Origin: Marchantia polymorpha subsp. ruderalis
Taxonomy: Eukaryota; Streptophyta; Marchantiopsida; Marchantiales; Marchantiaceae
Direction: 5' to 3'
DNA: 64,000 bases
Assembly (NCBI GenBank): GCA_037833965.1
Contig: AP031354.1
Span: forward strand, 28,188,001-28,252,000
The stretch's first letter is position 1, and the number at the start of each line of letters is the position of its first letter. Positions 24,113 to 38,706 of this stretch are shown one piece after another. The position numbers and the translations under genes were made by a program. Under the pieces are notes generated by a model. The model did not search any database, was not told where the DNA came from, and worked only from the letters and a program-made list of their open reading frames with translations.

Positions 24113-27100
24113 TTTAGCAGCCATGTCCGAAACAGGGTCATGCAGAGATTTACTATACCAGACATCGAATCTTCAGTTTATCGTTTTAATTTCTTTAATT
24201 TTTTCTGTAGCGTAGTATATCTGAGAGCGAACAGCTTAAATTTCTTTAGGATCTTGAAGGTGGACGAGAACATACTCTCAGGGGCTGGCGGTGGTGGATA
24301 CTTGGTCTTCATGAGATACATAGCCTGGATGAACTTTCACGAGACCCGAGCTCCCAGTAGGCATTACTAGAATGCATAACTTCTTGTTGGATCTTCTACG
24401 TATGTGAAACCTCTTCAGGAGAATTCTCTTATGGATACTCTTCAGAAGTAGAACTTCGAGGGTCAAGACCTCCAATTGTCCTGATTGTTTCAAGAAAGAA
24501 GCATGAGTTTCTTGAAGTCGAGAGCAGGGTTTCTCATAATTTTAATACACTTGTACATTGCGTTCAACAAAGGAATATGGGTTTAACATTGAACATTCAT
24601 CCTGAGTCGCCGTCGTTTTCCCTTCAAATGGTTTCAACCTCATCATCATTGTCGTTCCGGTCGAAATTATGATTTGTCTTTCTCTCGAGGATGAATGTCA
24701 ATCCAGCGTAAGTGGAAACATCTAGACGTGTATGAATTCTGTAACTTACCATTGAGCCTTCTCATCATGAGAGTTGGCTTCGCTCGCGGTCGAGGACTAC
24801 CCAATGCCTGATAAACAGAACACTTCAACAAATCGCCTACCATGTTTCAAAGCTCCAAGGAATCTTCCTTGATACATTTGCATTCTTCCTTAATCTGTTG
24901 ATTGTACGTACCTCACGCAACTCATCCCCCACGCACCGGCCTGAACACGTTGGAATGATCCCGTATTTTTTAGTTCAGTGCTCGGAATGCGAAGGTTCCC
25001 TGTAGAGTGGGTGGGGAGAGAGGGATGACAACAAGGATAGAGAAACGAACCATCGTTCAAAAGCTGCGCTGGTGCAACGCAATTAAAGCACAACTCTGGC
25101 ACAATCAAACTACAAACGAAGAATCGCTAAAGCACGCCAAAGACACTTCCAAAACAGAATCGACGTCCTAAGGCTAATCAAGGGTATCTCATGTTGTAAA
25201 CCCCGAACGGCAACGACAGCAGAATCCACATGCTGCGGGCGGAAAATGGTGGTCCAGGAAGAATAATGTACTGAATGTGTGGGGGGCGCCAAGTTAGCTG
25301 GAGCCTGAGCCAAATCGACGAGGGCCCAGGGTGGGCTAGAAGGCACGCACTTTGTCAAAGCGATTGCGAACTCCAGTCGCGCCAGCCAGCGGTCCACACG
25401 ACAGAGAAGCAAAGGCAGGCAGCCGCCTGCAATAACCGAACCAATGAGTGTGTTTCTCTTTCCACTGCACAGCCCTGCAGAGCTATGGGTACATGCGGCT
25501 AGACTAGCTGCAGCAGCCCGATAGGTACTCGAGCGTGCTAGCCAGCCAGCTCTCCTTGCTTCCTTCTGCTGCCCGTGATCTCCTTCCAGAGTTTAGTGCT
25601 TTGGTTCTGTCTACGGTATGATGTCCTCCTGCCTTGCCTTCGGTAAGAATATGAAGTAAACGTCAAGCAAAGTCGACGGCATTCCGCTGTCTTTTCTTGG
25701 CGCCCTCGGGAAGGATCACGGATTACTTCCAATGATGGTGCTGGCCTTCAGGCTCAGTTCCAATTGTGCCACTAGTGATCGACATTCAATTCTGGACAGA
25801 GTCCTTTCGCCCACGGTACTCTGAACATCCTGTCGCACTGTCCCCTGCCGCCTAGTTCCATCGGAGAAGGGTTCAGCTAATGGCTCGACTAGCTCCCATG
25901 GACGAGGATCAGAATTACTGTACAGAAACAGCCGATCGCTAGCTCGAGGCTCGGAGTCAAGCAGCGGTTGGTCAGGTCAACATGAACAAGATTATGGTCA
26001 TGGATGGTATATCCATTACCTTAATAATGGACACCTTAATGTTCTGGAAGGTGCTCTTCTTCAAAAGTTGGCCGTGCCATCACGTGATTAGCTCTATTTA
26101 GAAGAGGAACACGCATCTTGTGTGTTGGATAATGCTGGAGTCAGGCTAGACTAGCAGGTCATGAATGTGCTAACTAATCCCATCGCGAAATCTTGACTTG
26201 CCCACCCAAGCCCGTTGCCTTCACAAGCGACGTCAGACAGTGTCTGACGGGATGGTTCTCAAGGATGCTCTGTGAGTCAGGGATCAGTCCCATTGGTTCT
26301 GATGAAGGTATTTACTCGGCCCCTGGGTCGTCAATTTCGGTATCGTACTGATTATTTCAGCTGCGAGCATTTCCTCTCTACAGTATTGTGTAGATCTGTA
26401 CCGAGTGGAATTTAGACGGATAATTCACATCGACTGGAAGCCTGGAACCAGCCACAGAGATGATGATGCCGAAACAGCTCAGCTTGGCAGAGTGTCCGGA
26501 GCATAAGAGGTCATGGATGAAAGTAAGTTGAAGCTGCGATTCGGTCCAAGATCGCTCTCGAGAGCACGTCTACTGCCGGGCTATGTCAAGTTTGCTGAAA
26601 GCCTCCCTAGAGATGAGAAAAAGCGAGATCATCTTACTTTTGCAGTCCTCAGTGGACGATTACATTAATGCGGGGCATGCGAACAAAATTTCAATTCACT
26701 CCCACAATCGGACAAAAGTGCCTGTGCTTTTATAGTTCACCGGGAACTCCTTTTGCATATTATGCAGTCATGAGTTAGCTACTAAAGGCACTCGCTAGAG
26801 TGCCTACTCCACCGTATGTTGTCCAACCGGCATAGGCCGCAATGTTGTCCAGATTTTCTTGGGCATAGTTTAGTAAGATTATTGGCCGAAATTTATTGTT
26901 CGACAGGTCCCAATAGTGGCTGCAATCCTCTGGCCCCGCAACATAAAACACTATTTTCTGTTGAGCAGACCCAGGTAGTTCAAATCATTGGTCTATTGCT
27001 TGATATCGACTTGAACGTAGACCTTGATTAGGTCGAGTTCACCGACCACAATGCAGGTACAATTTCCAACAATAGCCGGGCAATACCTCTCCCCTTGACG

Positions 27101-30100
27101 GGTTGTCCGAATGAAGATCATGTTTTGTTTGCTTCTCATAAATTATAGCCATCTCTCTTCCGCGCTTCACAATGTGAGTTAATGCGCTTTCGCTGCATGT
27201 ACAGGACAAACAATTCGCTTCCCTCCACATCAGATGGTAGCGGAACCTAGACGAAGTAAGGTGCAGCCAACAAACCTCTGTAATGTGGACACATCAGATT
27301 CAGAAAACTCTCAAGAACGAGCGATCTCGTTTGTGCCGAATGGCCACTGCCAGCAGAGTTCGCCAATGACAACGTAAGACTACCAAACATGACACGAGGT
27401 TGTGATGCCAATTCAGATTACGTGGGCGAAGAGCAAGAGCAGAATGGAAGAGATGATCTGCCAGTCTTGCAATTCCGGAGTGTAGATTTGACTTGGATTT
27501 GGCCATGGCGACATTGTGAAGAGGTCCCAGCTTCTCAGGATCGGTACTTGTAGCCGCCTCCTCATGGATATTGTATGTGCGTATAGAGTATGATGAGAAG
27601 CCGTGGTCCTCGCATGGAACTGGAAGTTTTAATCGCCAAAGATATTTCAGACGTACGCTGGGATCCGAATTACGTCGACTATCAAAGTGGTCAAATCAAT
27701 ATCTGCCCATACAGTAATCAAATATTGAGTACCAATTCGTCAATTGCAGCGAACTAACGCGCGCCTCGAAGAACCCCCCTTCCATTTAGATCATGGAGCG
27801 AGAGAGAGCGAGCAATTGATCGATACAAAGTGTCTAGTTTCGAGTGTAGCATCTATAGAATTTCGTGTGGCTTGTACATGACGTTCTAAGAAGGCGTTCC
27901 GCGTCACCCTCGTTTCTAGGTTTTCATGCGATAGTTAATTGACATCCTTAAGCCCTCATGACAGCGAAAGCCAATTGTAAATTGGAGGTGGTGTCCAGTG
28001 TTAGAAATTTCTAGTCAAAGTCTCTCTAATGAAATCTGCTTTTATGTGTTTCGACATGGACACAAAGATTACTGTCTCTGCCATGCCACTCTAAAAGCAG
28101 AAAGTGATTGCACTCATGCCCAGATATATCTCCAGGCCGCTTGCGTGGAGTCATGTAAAGTGAGGACTATACAATTGTAACACCTATGGCGCTTCTCTTA
28201 ACTTAATCCACCCAAACAACCTCCATTCTGCTTCATAAAAAGGACAATGACAAATGAAGAGCCCCGTCACAATCACTAAAATTCCTCCCTACGAGATCCA
28301 TAAGCTAGATCCATAAAGTTGCTCTTTGTCTTCCTTGGACAAATACGTTCAATAATTCTTAGAGTACTCATTCGCCTCACGAACGAATAAACTCGTTGTG
28401 TGCAGCCTTATACCTCAATACGTGAGTACGCGCGTAGATCTTACCGGTACGTGGAAATGATTGATTATGATGATGTTGCAGGGCTTAGCGCCGACACTTG
28501 AAATAAATAGAATTTGTTTTACCCTAGCACACCGGCACTAGAGACAATGAGCTCAAATATCAATCTACTGTGGCTTGCCCATAATACTTAAGCGCAGCAT
28601 GGAATGAACACTAGTATTCCTCAACGGTCTACTCACATAATGAATACCTATACTTGGTTAGCAGGTACAAGGTTTCACATGTTGTGATACAAGATACTTC
28701 ATCTAATTTTGTTTGTGATCGGTAGATGATACACAGCATTCCTGTTTGGTGAACTAGTTCCTCCTTATGTTTTGAAATATTGTAAACTTAAAATTGGACA
28801 AGTTTATGAGCGAAAGTTGGAGCTTTCTACAGTAATCAAAATAGGGAATCAATTCCTTTATTATGTAATTAACATTTTTTTTAATGGACGTATATGATAT
28901 TTTAAAAGAATGAAAAAGTTGGATGAGAAAAAGGTGAATGTCAGTGATCATTTTCACATGTTACGTAACAAGCTGAATTTTTTGGCGAGACAATCTTGTA
29001 TATGAGGTGCAATAAAATAGATTTGCCGTCGAGGTGCTATTGGGGACCACCCCATTCTATCTATTCATCCGGTTTTATCCATGTATAATTTAATGATGGT
29101 GTGTCATCCATCATTTTTGCTACCTGGCCGACTTGTCTGTACATACATACTCGGGTGTGATGGATATTTCATACAGCCCAAAGGACGAGGAGGACGAGAG
29201 GCGTACGAGACACATGATTGCTGTATGATGATCACCGCCATCCGAGTGTGGAAGAAAACGAAATCGAAGTTCAATGCGCTATAGCTCGCACACATTGTCG
29301 ACACATCTTCCGATAAATGGCCAAGTCGAACACGAGGAGTCTCTTGAGTTGAGTTGTAGTGTAGGTATCAAGTCGAAGAGTCAAACTTTGACGTATGTAG
29401 GATGTACGTGGTACCAGGGCTAATCGAGGGAGAGAGGGCGGTTTGGGATCTGGTGGTCGTATCTGGGACTGTAGAGGAGGAGGAGGAGGAGGAGGATGGG
29501 GCATGGGAAGGGGCTAGCTCCAAGGACTACTACCGCAGCGCACCAGTGTGTGTACAGACAGAGGAGGTTCAGGGGCGAATCTCGTGACTTGGATCCCATG
29601 GCGCAGACCAGGCCTCACGGTTCTAGACGGCGTTATGAACGCTGCATGCCGAGCACCGCTGTTCGAAGTGAGGGACGGACGGACGTTACAGAATGTTCCA
29701 CTGACTTGGCCGCCGGGTCTCTGGATGTTGTCGTGAGTCAATCTGAGGAGGCAGGCCTTTGCCTTTGTGCCACTTTTTTGAACTGTATCAGAGACGGTGA
29801 GTGAATTTGCTAGCCTAAAGTATCGGGAGATGTATGTATGGATTTCAGGGGGTTGAACATTCTCAACAGTGGAGATGCATTTTGCTGCATCTCGAATCAT
29901 ACGTTGATTCCAAGCTAGGAGCTGAGCTTTCAGGGGTTCTCTCTTTGGGGCAACTTTGTTATTAGAGTTTGCGAGTGCAGGTGGACGATAACCGTCTCAT
30001 CAGCAGGGGCACTAGTAAACTCCGGTTTATGATGATACAATTTGAGTGAAACTTGCAGACATGCAGGTATATCTCGCGCATGAATTTCAGTACATCAAGT

Positions 30101-33100
30101 ATGTGTTGACATTGTGATAATTTGACTGCATATTACAGACTGGACTTGGGGAGAATGATGTTCATCAAATCTCCTCATTCGATTCTCTTTAACTGAGGCC
30201 AATGAGGGATGCGAAATGTATTTGTTTCTAGATCCTCATATGGTTATTTCTGGAAGTTAGAGTTTGCTAATCGTGGAAAAATCATCATTCTGCAGTAATC
30301 TGACCGGTACTCAAATAGTTAAATTTACCACATAACTCTCGCAGGACTGTACCGCTGAAAGCATGACATCTACTCACTCTGCTAATTTTTTGTTTCTTAT
30401 ATTTATGAATGATGAATGCGGATCTGAAAATTATTCTCCTATTTTATATTAATGGAAGAAGTTGCAGAATAGAATCATAGGAATCTGTATCGCGCAATTG
30501 TACCCGAGAGAATGTATGACATGGTGAAAGAATAGTGAGACTACGGGGCAAGGTCTCACACTAAGCGATCGTGCAGTGGTCACTTTGTTGCCTCTATTCT
30601 ACCTCTTTCTTTCTCCTGTGATGATATTCTCTACGTTCAAAGGTCTCAAAGTCAAGCTTCGTGTTTAAAGCAGAATGATAGATAACTCTTATTGAGAGCA
30701 AAAGGGAAATGTGGATTCATAGTCATGTGTTAAAATATCATTAAATTATGTCACCACAATACAAACGAAATAATTCCTGGAGACAATGATACGCTCAAGT
30801 ACTCAATGACTTTGGTTGTGTCTATGGAGGAAGAGTATGATGAGTTCCATAGCTTGTCTGCAGCAACCCTTTTCGTTGCTTTTCGGCCCCATAATTCATG
30901 AATGTGGTCGTGGTCAAAGTTTTATCATGATAAAATCAAGTGGATTGCCCAAAAGTTGGATGTAGGACTGCCTTTGTAAGGCATCATATCTTCATGTTGT
31001 GCACGAAGAAGTATGATTGCAATATTGAGGATGACCATTCAGGCCTTACTTCCTTCCATCCTGAAAGTCATCCATAATGCCGGCACATACTGAAAAAAAT
31101 GAACTTCCAACTCATAATCGTCATGTGTTAGATTGTGATCAAATTGAAATCAGACGTTAAACTATATCAATAATATTTACATTTATTATTCCACAGGGAA
31201 AACCACGTTCTCAATCCTGGAAAGGATTCTCTGCAAGGTTCACCTTTAGCAATTCACTAAATCACAAATACATCGAAGTCACGTTGCTTACTCAGCCACA
31301 GACAAAATCTCCCTTCCACAAAGTATAAGGGAGGTCTGATCATGCGTCTTTGCTGTGTCCAGATCTATGGAGTTATCCTGGAACTTCTGTAAGATAGAAA
31401 GGTCAACACGACTCAGTCATCTTTCTACAGCTATCGGAATGATGAAAACAGAGGATTGATTTAGTCGCCTTTAAAAATGAAGTTCTGTCCAATTTAGGGT
31501 GAGTTTGGGAAGTTTTGTACAAAACTCAAAGGGTTGTTCCATCATCTTGCAAAGTATGTCAACCTTCCTTATATAGCGACATAACGTCCAATGAGACGAG
31601 TCCAGTCTAGTGTCCACTCGATCAGAATCTGTTCAAATGGGCTGGAAAGTTGTCTGTATGCTCACATGAAGATGCTGTTTTGAAGAACCTTTTTGGTCGT
31701 GAGCTTCGGACACGATCCACAATTTACGATTTGACGGCAGATTTATAAAACATTCCAACAGTTTGGGTAATACTTAGGTCGAGGTATTAATAACACTTAT
31801 GATAATACTCCTGGCAAGCCGAAAACTCGCAGATTCCTCCAATAAAAAATATGTGATCATGACTTCACGAAAGCAAGCTGTGGCAGTACTTGAATCCTTC
31901 GACAAGGGACATTTTAGTTAGTAAGTACAGCACGTACATACGAGACTTTATCAGCTCAACTCTATTTGATACCGGAAAACCTCCAACTCCAGATTGTAGT
32001 CAACATCCAGTAAGATAAACATTACTTATTACCAACCGCTCACGTATCAAGCTTGACTATATATCAAGTTGATTAGCAAATAAATAACCAGATTGAGTAT
32101 ATAACTTGATTAACTTAATAAACTTGATACACAAAGACTCAAATAACAAAAATTTGATCAGCATACTCTACTTCTATGCCTTCTGCTTCCTCTTCTAGAC
32201 CCTCTAAGCATCTTCCATAGCGCCCATTGCTTTTTACTCAGATAAGTTTCCTCTAGTATCATTATAATATAAATGGTTCCCACGTCATTTACCTGATTCA
32301 CAGAAAAGCTGTAAGGGAAAATGCAGTACTCCTCTATGACCGAGACTTGGCCGATCAACCGTCACAACAGATTATACAGTGTTTGTGGATTTCGAACTTT
32401 GCGGATGACAAGATGCAGACATGTGCACTCAAACCGAAGTTACTGGTGTCCATGTTATAGCACTTATTTCTTACAACCGAATCAGGTGGTAAAACAAGTA
32501 AGTTCTAACTTCATCTACGATAGATATCCTCAAAGTTCCGCTTTCTTTTTATCAAGTTCACTTGCAATTTCTTTCTTTGAACAGAGAGAGCTAGGCAACA
32601 ATTTGCTTCGAATATCCACAAAAGGCAGGCTGCAAACCTTGCTACGCATTACTTAGATCAAATGAGACTGGAAGCGGAAGCGTAATTGTTTGATCGGCTC
32701 GGACAGAACATCAGCTGTTATAAAGCAGGGTTCGTGCTTTCACTCATAAACCTTCGTATTGTGTTGAACCTGTAGAAAGAATGCCTAATTGCAACGGACT
32801 CAGACTAGGGGCCTGAACATAGAATTCAGCTCCATACTCATCCAGACTATAGCACATTGATTAGACTTTAAAATTGGAGAAATTAATACCATGTGTACAC
32901 TTCCATCGTACTCAAACCTCGTAGTTCCTGAGGGATCTCCAAGAATGTCTACTCGAGTGGATGCTTGCTTTTTGACCACTTTTGAGATCTTGATCCGCAA
33001 TACGGGGTGGGACCATAGATAATCATGAATGCCGATAAGTTTACGATGCTATCTCACCTTTTTCCGACAGTGGAGCATCATGAGACAGGAAATCAGACTC

Positions 33101-34980
33101 TCAGACTCTGGGCTTCACATCTGCCAACTCCTCAGACTTTCTCCTCGTACTTATGTTAGTGTATTCGCATTCGACCTTAGATTGCACTAACCATCGAATT
33201 GACGAACGGCAAAATTAATATTCTTCATCATAGCAGTCCGTAGGTGACGTAAGTCCGACCAGCAGTTTCCTGTCTTAGCGGTGACGGTCAATTTACTCGT
33301 CAGTATCCCTCATCATGACATCAACTCTGCCCCTAGGACGACAAGTTGAGCCTCAGTAGTCTTTTTAGCCTCTTCCATCAACAACTCTCCCTCGGTATTA
33401 TGTGGGCCTCAAAATTATCCCGGCCTTTGGATGTCATTTGTGACAGCCCATAACCAGTTGAATATGAAATACTCAGATTCTAATCCTGCTAAATTTGAGC
33501 AGCAGGTGCACAGGTTGGCACTTCAGGATGCATCGACGTATTGTCTGCAGATCCGAAACTCAACCGCTCTTGCAGCCTACAAAGCAACGGGATGCTCAGG
33601 ACCAGCAGAGTCCATATCTCGTTAGGCTTCAGGCCGTGCTTGAAATCAAAGCTAAATGCACCAGGTTTATGTGGTTTAGGTCTACAAGTACAAACTGATG
33701 GGCGCACACCATGATGCTCTGCGAGGAGGAGAAACCATCTCCCGTTGTCTTGTAACGTTTGACATTTGCTTGTCCGAGGAAACTCTTTACATTGCCCACA
33801 TATATTCATTGATCACGTAAATGCGTGGCCAAATGTGGATTCGTGACCGAAGTGGCTCCTGAAGAAATGTGCTTACGGGTAAGCATCTGATGCGTCAAGA
33901 GTACGTGGAGTTTCCAGGTGCTTTTAAAAGTCAGACGACGTCAAAGTTTACTAAAACAGGGAGGAATAAGAATATCAGTTTCTTCCATGTTTGCCGAGAT
34001 CCGAAGGTCCACAGAGACCCCTGGCCCGGAGACAGGGCATTTATCAAAGTCTGCGTGATCTACCTGTAGGAGCTAGCAGACTGAAAGGTGCACGAGGTGC
34101 GACTCTATTTTTCGGAAGTTTGAACGAGTGACGATCATGGTCCAAAAACTCCAATGAGCTAGCTCCATCTCTGCACGACGATGACGTGCCACGAGCATCT
34201 GACAAAGCTGTCGTTCTTCAGTGCGTGAGTTCTGAATTCTTTAATCTGATCGCTGTCGAGAAGCTTCAAAGGTTCGGAGTTTCCCCTCTTTGACCCACAC
34301 GACCTCGAAAGTTCAGGTGCGTGCACTTGATGTTTTCAATCCTGAAACATCGATTGTAAACAATGTCTCGGTGTGTCCCCTGGTTTTCTACTTCCCAGCC
34401 ATGGCTCTCAAGAATACTCAAACAAGGCCTCGTTCTCTAGACGTCGGTATTCCAGAAAGCAGCATAAAAAGTGAAACTCTGCATCAATTGATTCTGAATA
34501 TCAAAAGAAGAGTGGGTGACAGCATCATACGGGGTAGTACCCTCGCAGGTGCAGGTATCTCCACCGGAAAGTGGGTCTTATGGACCATGTGAGGAGGTTC
34601 AACAGGACCCTTCTGCGAGACTGACCCACAGCTGCCAAAGCATTCCTCGACATTGACTATCCCCTGATGCGGCCCAGAATGTCCTAGCAACAACATTCAC
34701 GAGATAGTCAAGAGTTTGGTCCATGACAGACATATGCCCACGAGAAACAAATGGAAAGCCGGAACAGAAACATGATTAGGTCAACAGGCCACAGATCAAA
34801 TCATGCGAATCAAAATGTTCTACAAGGAATAGGACTCATCGAGAAATAGTCTCCACATTGCAAAGTAAAGCTCCGATTTCCATGAAGACCTACCTATACA
34901 GAGTTCGACTTGAACATAAGAACTCACTCGGGACAAAGACTCATGCGTGGGATGCAGAAGTAACATGGCTCGCCTTCACA
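24113..34980. other. gene-free interval with one microsatellite
   Basis: After the kinase gene (3' untranslated sequence presumably continues for some hundred bases) no gene can be supported. G+C-richer patches at about 25.2-25.8 kb and 29.4-29.8 kb contain open frames on both strands, none with a recognisable domain. A perfect 8-bp hairpin lies at 26231-26249. I see no transposon protein motifs. Confidence 0.5.
29474..29496. repeat. GAG/AGG trinucleotide repeat
   Basis: A pure GGA-type trinucleotide run of about 23 bases. It lies inside a short open frame where it would encode a Glu run, but there is no other sign that the frame is a gene. Confidence 0.9.
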
Positions 34981-34988
34981 TTCGCCAC

Positions 34989-35256
34989 GTTACGAGAAAC
35001 CTCGTGTCTCGTAACATTGTTCCTCTAGAACGGGGAGACATTTGTGCCACCGAAAACGGTGGCCTTCAGAGGAGTCGTGGAAGATAGTGGCAGCATGAAA
35101 CAAACACATTTCCTCAGTGGCCGTGCAAAGCGGTGGATATAGTTTTCTGGATGAATAGGCTGCCTTGAAAACCGCTCCGATGTTTCACACACGTTCTCTC
35201 ATGACTATTTGCTGTCGGATTAGCAAATAGCACTTTTCTTCTAGTTTAGAGAAGAA
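34989..35256. repeat. series of short perfect hairpins
   Basis: Four short stems fall within 270 bases: GTTACGAGA 34989-34997 with 35007-35015; GCCACCG 35046-35052 with 35057-35063 around an AAAA loop; CTATTTGCT 35205-35213 with 35222-35230; and TTCTTCT 35236-35242 with 35250-35256. Each is modest alone. Together with the larger foldback at 35584 they make this the most hairpin-dense stretch I noticed. Confidence 0.75.
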
Positions 35257-35583
35257 TGTCTCGACTATTGCAACAAGCTCTACAGATCTTCAGTCGGGAT
35301 CCAACTTTCCATAAGTTTGATGTTCTTTGTAAGCAACATTATTACGTAAGCTTCCACTGAAGTACTCTTTTGCTGATGCATTCAAGCACAGATTGAAGTG
35401 TTTCTCTGGTGTCCTCACCCGTAAGACAATATTTCCAACGAGGAATCCAGAACCAACTTTTAGTTTCTGGATGTTTTGTAACCAAACTGATCTGTGTCCA
35501 AGATCCAAGAGCCTACCATTTGTCGCTCCTCCTACAGGACTTCAATACAGTGTAGAACAGCAGCATGAGAGTGGATTATCACG

Positions 35584-35663
35584 GCAATTTCTGAATGCGA
35601 GGAATGTACAAGGGGAAATGTGCCGTCATTTCCTCTTGTACTTTCCTAGTATTCAGAAATTGC
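35584..35663. repeat. 36-nt imperfect foldback, microRNA-precursor-like
   Basis: The left arm (35584-35619, starting GCAATTTCTGAATG) and right arm (35628-35663, ending ATTCAGAAATTGC) pair over 36 nt around an 8-nt loop. There is a 3-nt internal mismatch, one single mismatch and one G:U pair. Long, nearly complete pairing with a few small bulges is typical of plant microRNA precursors and also of small inverted-repeat elements. The very short loop is less usual for a microRNA. I do not recognise a conserved microRNA in either arm, and the transcribed strand is unknown. Confidence 0.6.
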
Positions 35664-35669
35664 GATTGT

Positions 35670-38600
35670 TGAAAGAATGGCAACCAGTGTGTTCACATGT
35701 AACCAGATCTACTTTCGAAGACAAGTAGTAGATCGATATGTTGCAACGTTTGATTTTTCATCCGACGCGTTATGTGATGTGATGCTCTTCCTGCGAGAAA
35801 CCGACTACTAAAGAGAAACTCCAATCAGTTCTTTTCCATTAACCTCCCGTGTCCATGAAACAGAAGGGGTAGAATGTGGCTAGATGTCCTATAACATTTT
35901 AATATCAAATCAAGGTTCTAGAGATAGAAGGGCCAAGTAGATACTACGAAAAATGACGGGGCGACCCTGCACGCCATAATTAAGTTTAGGTTTTTTTAGA
36001 AAAGGAGGCTACTGGTAGCGACTCACCGTAATAAGAGATAAAAAATTGAGTTTGAGCAAGTGGAAAAAGTTCAAACAAAAAAATAATCACAACAACAAAA
36101 AGAAACCAAAACTACATCACCTAGAATTTCTCAAACTATTCAGATCAAATATTCTACAAACAGCAAATATTGCATAAAAAATCTCGAATTTTTGCCATTC
36201 TTGCTAAGAAAATAAGAATCGGAACACGCTGAACAAGAAGATTATACGAAAGATCAAAGACTCGGAAAAAAGTCGAGAAAGTGCAGTTGCTGCAATTTCG
36301 ATAAAGGAAAAAAGGTCGAGAACCCTTGGTCGAGGAAAAGGGAGATGAGGACTGCGAGATGAATGGGGAGGTAAGAGATGAATGGGGAGGTAAGGCAAGA
36401 ATCGACAGTGGAGCAAGGGAAGCCGAAAAACTCCGAGAGAAAGTGTAGGAGCCGAGAGGACCGTTCGATGCGTGCAGATGAATCTGCTGCGATCCGGTCC
36501 ACGAGGGGGGGCGTCCACGTCCGCGTACACGAAGCCGCCGCGCGCGGGGCCGAGACGATGATGGAGCCAAGTCAGCGGGCGCGTTCTGGGGCGTGCTGCC
36601 GCCTCAGCGTGCCCTGCTGGACTCTGTGCGCCGTGTCAGCCATAGCCACAACACTGTTCCTCTGTCGAAGGCGGAGTTTGACGAGATGCGCCATCGGCTG
36701 AACCCTCGAGAGGCCGATTCGATGTCGCCAAGTGACATGGCCACACGGCGGATAACGGATCAACTGTTCCGCTGACCTCCGGTGCTCTACTCTGCTCTCC
36801 CTCTTCCCTCTTCCCTCCCTCAGTCTTTAGCTGGTACTGTACAATCGTCCCCCCGGGGTAGTTGGCTCTCGTACCCACCAGTTTGGTAGCGGTCTGGAGA
36901 GCAATCGCCCTCATAATCACTCCAGGCTGCATCGGTCAATGGTAACTTCTGGGTCTGGGCGGTTTATCGTGCTCGACCTTCCACCCACTCCTGACGAAGG
37001 TAGGTCTGTAAACTAGTTGGAAAAATCCATTCACTAGTTTGTGAATTTCGCAGGAGAGGAAGACAGAAAGCTCCAAGAGACATTCCCCTTTATCCGATGT
37101 ATCAGTCAAGGCGGTGAGTAGGGTATCTAGCGGAAGGATAATCTAGATGTGGGAAGAAGTCTTGGGTTTGCACCTGCAAGACTTTGGCCATGGAAATGGA
37201 AATTGAGGGTTTTCGTCCGGCAGAGCAGGTAGCTCTGTAGAAGGAACAGAGAGTTGAGATGCAATTTTACTTGTATCTGCTGATTCATGTTAATCTGTGC
37301 ATCACCATCGCGAGGTCACCGTCAGACCTCAAGGAGTACAAGAAGCTGATGGAGGAAGTTGCAATCTCACATGTACAAGTGGGAATGCCTCGGTCCCATC
37401 CTTTCCTCCTTCATACTTCTAGAAGTGTTTGGAAAGTCTCACACATGAAGGTCCCAGCATGTGTGAGTCAGGAAGGAAGGTCTGTATTTACTGCCTGGAG
37501 AAGAGCTTTTGATTGGACAATACATTGACAAGGTAAGTTTCAAAAGGGCAAAGCGAGTATTGAGGTCGTTTTAATAGAACGAGTCAAGAACAACGGAGCA
37601 TAATAAAGTTGAGGAAACGCGCTTGTGTGAGCCATTTTAACCGTTTCCGAGCCGGCTATCAATGTGAAAAAACAAACGCGCTGAGGGAGACAAGACCGCA
37701 GGCTGTTGACAGCGGGCGCCAGGCTGATTCTTCAGTCTCAAGGTTTGGATGATTGTCTCCAGGAGAGCAACGTTTTACATCGCTCTCCCAGCCAGAAAGG
37801 GTCGTCTGCAGATCAGGCGCCCACAAACGGAAATCCACTCCACAAGATAAATGAACTGAAAAGCCTCTCCAGTCGGATCTGGGCCCCAACTTCCTAACTT
37901 TGGTTAAGGTCCCCGAAACTCGTACCATCGAGAGAAATTGGGTCCACCAGTAGTAATTACAGGAGCTCTCTCTCACGCTGAATGGACGTATAAACCGGGC
38001 AACATGTATATCTAACGCATTCTGGGGTTTATGAGTTTCACGGGTTTGGCTACTAGTAGTTTAATGCTAGTGGATTGGGGACATCTGTTGACGTAAACAG
38101 TGAGGACAAGCACAAAATGCGCAGTCCAGAGCACGGTTTTGATCCGAAGAATTTTGAACAGTCAGCGGGACCTTGGAGTGGAGCAGTGTGGCCATCGAGA
38201 CCGCGCTTAGATTGGCAGTACTGTGGCTTTACTTATTACTCATCTCCTTGCAGATTCAGGCAAGTGAATGCTCGGGAGAGATCGCTCGGACTTTGTCTTC
38301 TACCAATCGGAGGAAGCAGCTAAGAGTACCGTGGTATGTCAGACTTTTCGGGAGCTTCTCCTGTGCCTGCCATTTGTTCTAGACTTACTACACGTCTCGA
38401 GGTTTTGGGTTTGACTCCCATTCTGACATCAGGTGCCGTGGACTGCTTGTGTTTATCCGAGATCTGTCTGATATATCTGGATCTGCCATTGGCCTTCTTC
38501 CCTATTAATGCATTCCTTTGCACAGATCACGAATCCGAGGAATTCGATAGGCGTTTGAGTGCAGCAGGGTCGAGAAGAGAATGTCGTGAGGTGCCGAGGA

Positions 38601-38700
38601 CTTGGACATAGAGGAACTGATTGTTGCTGTTGATATTGCTGTCTCCTATCTGTGGCGCTTGGACTTTCAGATCCTTATTCGAATTTGAGAAACCGCAATC
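35670..38700. other. intergenic region upstream of the IQM gene with a G+C-rich patch
   Basis: A G+C-rich patch at about 36.35-36.9 kb is flanked by ordinary sequence. It could hold the promoter or a non-coding first exon of the IQM gene 1.8 kb downstream, or a separate transcript. Open frames on both strands of the patch are unrecognised. The plus-strand frame ending at 36775 lacks an ATG in its upstream half. A 19-bp perfect tandem duplication lies at 36356-36393. Confidence 0.4.
36356..36393. repeat. perfect 19-bp tandem duplication
   Basis: GAGATGAATGGGGAGGTAA occurs twice back to back (36356-36374 and 36375-36393) at the edge of the G+C-rich patch. Confidence 0.95.
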
Positions 38701-38706
38701 GGTGCA

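Noticed and set aside
26231-26249. 8-bp hairpin (CGTCAGAC)
   Set aside because: Short enough to occur by chance several times in 64 kb, and it has no supporting context.
36482-36775. Plus-strand open frame in the G+C-rich patch (ends SPSDMATRRITDQLFR)
   Set aside because: There is no ATG in the upstream half and no recognisable domain. The overlapping minus-strand frame is open too, so composition explains it.
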